In this document: piece after piece, positions 13,133 through 14,868 of the stretch | How the letters are laid out: each line of letters starts with the position of its first letter | Numbering within the stretch: the first letter of the stretch is position 1 | NCBI GenBank assembly: GCA_020425885.1 | Contig: JAGQRA010000533.1 | Span: forward strand, 1-14,868 | DNA from: Planctomycetota bacterium | GTDB lineage: Bacteria > Planctomycetota > UBA1135 > UBA2386 | DNA: 14,868 nt | Direction: 5' to 3' | Notes under the pieces: generated by a model | Seen by the model: the letters and a program-made list of their open reading frames with translations, nothing else | What the model was told of the DNA's origin: nothing | The model's database searches: none | Program-made: the position numbers and the translations under genes

Positions 13133-14551
13133 CTACTTCGCCGCTTCGACCTTCGGCTTCTCGACAGCCTTCGACACGATGAGTCCGAACAGCTCGCGCA
13201 CCGTCTTGTCGTGCGTCTCGACATCGGGCGGGTCACCGCTGTAGATCGTCTCGAGCACGACCCGCCCGCGCGCGGCATCGATCGTCGCCACCTCGAATTC
13301 CAGCCGGCCGTTGCGCATCGTCTTCTGCTGCATCAGCCCGAACGGTGACGGCGGCGCGAGCTGCGTCGTCTTCGAGTCGAGGATGCGGATCATCCCCTTG
13401 TCCATCGTGTCATCCTTGTGATCGCTGACGCGACCCGACATGTCCACCCATCGGCGCGCGGCATCCTCGCTGTCGAACTCCATCGCGATGAGGATCGCGA
13501 TCTTCGACTGTGGCGCCGCCGTCGGTGCGAGCTGCACCATGCGAGCGGCGCGCAGGGAGGCGACGAATGCATCGACCTCCTCCGCTTCGAGCATCGTCAG
13601 GCCGGTCGCTATCTGCTTGCCGGTCACGTTGCCGCGCATGCTGCTCCAGATCGCAGGATCGAACCTGGCCACGAACGCGTCGATGGCCGGCTCGAGCTCG
13701 TACAGCAGCGCCGGTCGCGTCGACGGATCGAGATACCACTGCGGCTGCAGGATCGTCTCGGGGTCGAGCGGTGGCGACTCGAAGATGTCCCTGCGCCCCG
13801 ACTCGGGCCGCGCCTCCAGGACGGTGGTCACGAAGCGCTCGCCGTCGAGGTAGGCCGACGCCAACGCGGCCGCCTGAGCACGCATGAGGAACGCGCTCGC
13901 CTCCTCGCTGTCGGCGATGCCGGCGGGCACCGCCCCGATCGAGCCGGTCAAGGCCTCGAAGCCGTCGCTCCAGCCGCGCACCTTGCATACCCGCCGCGCC
14001 GCCAGCTGGGCGTGTCCCTCCATCACGGCGCTGAAGGCCGCCACCGAATCGGTCGACGGGGTCGCCAGCATCCGCCTGCCGAAGTCGAAGCGGAGATCGT
14101 CGATCGCGTGACAGAGCTCGTGGACCATCACCGCGCGCAAGGTGTGATCCGTCGTCAGCTCGGGCCGCCTCAGGACGCTGGCACTCGCTTCCCAGGTCGC
14201 GGCGACGACGAGGAACGTCTTCGTCGACCAGGCGTACTTCGCGAACACGAACCGGGCGAGCTCCCGGGACAATTGCGCCGCCTCGGCCTCGGCCTTGTCC
14301 TCGTCGCACTGGCGCAGGCGGATCGCCGGCAGGTTCTCGTTTGCGATGACGCGCGCGACATCCTCCGGCTCGACGAGCTTCAGCGGCGGCAGCTCGTCGA
14401 GGCTCGCGCCCAACACCTCCTCGCAAGCGGCGCGCGCGTCGGCATAGGCGGCGAGGAGACGTTCTTCACTGACGGGCACGAGGCGCGGCTTCTGGGCCGC
14501 GATCGGCGCCAGCAGCGTGAGCAGCGTGAGGGACAGGGCGTGGCGATGCAT
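13133..14551 (-). CDS. Secreted HExxH metallopeptidase-like protein
   Basis: From ATG 14551 the protein has 472 residues with a clear signal peptide (MHRHALSLTLLTLLAPIAAQ). An upstream in-frame start at 14641 would add a basic, non-signal extension and is rejected. The zinc-binding motif is 'VMVHELCHAIDD' (His144, Glu145, His148). A likely third ligand is Glu178 in 'AVMEGHAQLAARR', 30 residues downstream, the arrangement of gluzincin peptidases. Around it the chain is mainly helical. The second half (about 255-472) is charged and unassigned, ending 'EKPKVEAAK'. I do not recognise a named family. Comparable proteins in planctomycetes are annotated as hypothetical or as M-clan peptidase-like. 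The role is probably extracytoplasmic proteolysis, or a related zinc-dependent function. It is divergent from the truncated gene at the right edge. Confidence 0.75.
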   Translation of the reverse strand: MHRHALSLTLLTLLAPIAAQKPRLVPVSEERLLAAYADARAACEEVLGASLDELPPLKLVEPEDVARVIANENLPAIRLRQCDEDKAEAEAAQLSRELARFVFAKYAWSTKTFLVVAATWEASASVLRRPELTTDHTLRAVMVHELCHAIDDLRFDFGRRMLATPSTDSVAAFSAVMEGHAQLAARRVCKVRGWSDGFEALTGSIGAVPAGIADSEEASAFLMRAQAAALASAYLDGERFVTTVLEARPESGRRDIFESPPLDPETILQPQWYLDPSTRPALLYELEPAIDAFVARFDPAIWSSMRGNVTGKQIATGLTMLEAEEVDAFVASLRAARMVQLAPTAAPQSKIAILIAMEFDSEDAARRWVDMSGRVSDHKDDTMDKGMIRILDSKTTQLAPPSPFGLMQQKTMRNGRLEFEVATIDAARGRVVLETIYSGDPPDVETHDKTVRELFGLIVSKAVEKPKVEAAK

Positions 14552-14591
14552 AGGGCGTTCGATGGCGGCAGGCAGGCGCCGCGGTCCGGCG

Positions 14592-14597
14592 ATCGTA
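14592..14597 (-). promoter_or_regulatory. Candidate -10 (TACGAT) for the metallopeptidase gene
   Basis: TACGAT on the minus strand lies 40 bases before the ATG at 14551, placing transcription start near 14585. It also lies inside the longer alternative frame, which supports the 14551 start. No good -35 is seen. Confidence 0.3.
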
Positions 14598-14643
14598 TGC
14601 CGTCGGCGCGGCGGCATACCACCGTTCCTTTGCCGCACCACCG

Positions 14644-14672
14644 TTGATCGTCATCGTGCCCGGCCTCACAAT
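14644..14672 (+). promoter_or_regulatory. Candidate promoter: TTGATC - 17 bases - CACAAT, for the gene at 14680
   Basis: TTGATC (14644-14649) and CACAAT (14667-14672) each match the sigma-70 hexamers at four positions with the ideal 17-base spacer. The predicted transcription start falls at about the ATG at 14680, so the message would be leaderless. This is the best-spaced promoter in the window. Confidence 0.4.
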
Positions 14673-14679
14673 CGAACCG

Positions 14680-14868
14680 ATGCGATCGTTCGCCGCCCTG
14701 TTGTCCACCAGCCTGCTGATCGGGATCGCCACGGCGCAGGTGGAAACGGGCGAGAAGGCCACCGGGCAGCAACAGACACAACAACCGACACCGCAGCAGC
14801 CGGCTCGCCCGGCCGATGCCGCGGCGTTGTTCGCCGCGTTCGCCAGGATGCCCGGACTCGAGGCGAGC
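14680..14868 (+). CDS. Start of a secreted protein, truncated by the right edge of the window
   Basis: ATG 14680 opens a frame still open at the last base, 63 residues. Residues 1-19 are a typical signal peptide (MRSFAALLSTSLLIGIATA, then QVE). A Gln/Thr/Pro-rich linker follows (QQQTQQPTPQQPARPAD, residues 30-46), then a helical 'ALFAAFARMPGLEA'. Codon use matches the neighbours, with G/C at most third positions. No domain is visible in what remains. It is divergent from the metallopeptidase gene, with 128 bases between starts. Confidence 0.65.
   Translation, partial: MRSFAALLSTSLLIGIATAQVETGEKATGQQQTQQPTPQQPARPADAAALFAAFARMPGLEAS

Overview
The window is GC-rich chromosomal DNA, most likely from a member of the Planctomycetota. 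The evidence is the strong G/C bias at third codon positions, the many secreted beta-propeller proteins with 'DTWEWDG' kelch blades, and a C-terminal module ending in '(S)xxxRxRIGD' that I associate with proteins of deep-branching planctomycetes. There is no rRNA, tRNA, CRISPR array or intact mobile element. The phylum call is inference from protein style, not from a marker gene.

Layout. (1) 1-149 is compositionally different sequence carrying an open frame that runs in from the left edge and stops at TAG 147-149, plus an 11-bp inverted repeat. Directly after that stop lies the C-terminal ligand-binding half of a TetR/AcrR-type repressor with no DNA-binding half (150-512). (2) 585-1337 is an alpha/beta-hydrolase lipoprotein. 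(3) 1338-1797 has no convincing gene, but holds an FG-GAP-like remnant. (4) 1798-6867 is a block of three secreted proteins: a repeat protein on the plus strand, then a 6-blade and a roughly 12-blade kelch protein on the minus strand. All three end in the same type of C-terminal module. (5) 7087-8217 (minus) is a multi-pass membrane protein of the DUF1624/HGSNAT type. (6) 8507-10076 (plus) is a tightly coupled three-gene operon with GTGA overlaps: a small unknown protein, an LpxL-like acyltransferase and a hotdog thioesterase. (7) 10146-11828 (minus) is a secreted GH27 glycoside hydrolase with an NPCBM-like C-terminus, divergent from a beta-propeller lipoprotein (11907-12893). (8) 13133-14551 (minus) is a secreted HExxH metallopeptidase-like protein, divergent from a signal-peptide gene cut by the right edge (14680 onward).

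Most of the genes encode exported proteins, and they are mostly single transcription units. Only the acyltransferase block looks like a true operon. Several starts lack a Shine-Dalgarno sequence but have a -10-like hexamer very close upstream, suggesting short-leader or leaderless transcripts. I see no single complete novel pathway. The best candidates for something undescribed are the C-terminal module shared by three neighbours, the small-protein/acyltransferase/thioesterase operon, and the junction that beheads the TetR gene at the left end.
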